Assembly: GCA_910577765.1 (NCBI GenBank)
Contig: CAJTOV010000105.1
Coordinates: 1-13,404, forward strand
Length of the DNA stretch: 13,404 nt
Source: an uncultured Lachnospiraceae bacterium
GTDB taxonomy: Bacteria; Bacillota; Clostridia; Lachnospirales; Lachnospiraceae
Reading direction: 5' to 3'
Shown: piece after piece, positions 13,383 to 13,404 of the stretch
How the letters are laid out: each line of letters starts with the position of its first letter
How positions within the stretch are numbered: the first letter of the stretch is position 1
The notes under the pieces: model-generated
What the model was told of the DNA's origin: nothing
Seen by the model: the letters and a program-made list of their open reading frames with translations, nothing else
Database searches by the model: none
Position numbers and translations under genes: made by a program

Positions 13383-13404
13383 GGCATACGGCCATTTAGA
13401 ATCG

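Overview
The window looks like chromosomal DNA of an anaerobic Firmicute, most likely a GC-rich member of the Lachnospiraceae (clostridial cluster XIVa). The basis is the gene content: separate AICAR formyltransferase and archaeal-type IMP cyclohydrolase genes, a DUF975 membrane protein, a CarD-family regulator, pyrB with a zinc-type pyrI, and ATP-type PEP carboxykinase. Most starts are preceded by strong AGGAGG-type ribosome binding sites. The assignment to family is inference from gene content and style, not from a marker gene. No rRNA, tRNA, CRISPR, transposase or phage gene was seen.

Region 1 (1-8187, minus strand) is a run of eight co-directional genes. In order of transcription they are: an ABC-transporter ATPase, a membrane-anchored protein with Ig-like repeats, a MacB/FtsX-type permease, a DUF975 membrane protein, IMP cyclohydrolase (PurO-like), stand-alone AICAR formyltransferase, hflK and the start of hflC. 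The first three overlap by 20 and 14 bp and form a clear transporter unit. hflK and hflC overlap by 4 bp. The two purine genes together supply what the bifunctional PurH protein does in most bacteria. Two strong hairpins without sense-strand U-tracts sit in the two longest gaps, before and after the formyltransferase gene.

Region 2 (8188-8579) is a divergent intergenic stretch of about 390 bp. It holds a GC-rich repeat element: two 55-bp direct copies, and a perfect 21-bp inverted repeat flanked by A and T runs. Candidate promoters for both directions lie beyond it.

Region 3 (8580-9922, plus strand) is pyrBI, the catalytic and regulatory chains of aspartate transcarbamoylase, overlapping by 7 bp. 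It is closed by a hairpin that can act as a terminator in both directions and serves the convergent gene as well.

Region 4 (10116-13404, minus strand) holds pckA with its own promoter, a HAD-family phosphatase with a terminator, and a CarD-family RNA polymerase-binding regulator. A terminator for a gene outside the window lies upstream of pckA, together with a second, perfect 11-bp hairpin.

Taken together the window is mostly housekeeping metabolism (purine and pyrimidine synthesis, anaplerosis/gluconeogenesis) plus envelope functions. The points most worth following are the split purine module inside an envelope operon, the ABC unit with its Ig-like partner, and the structured non-coding elements.
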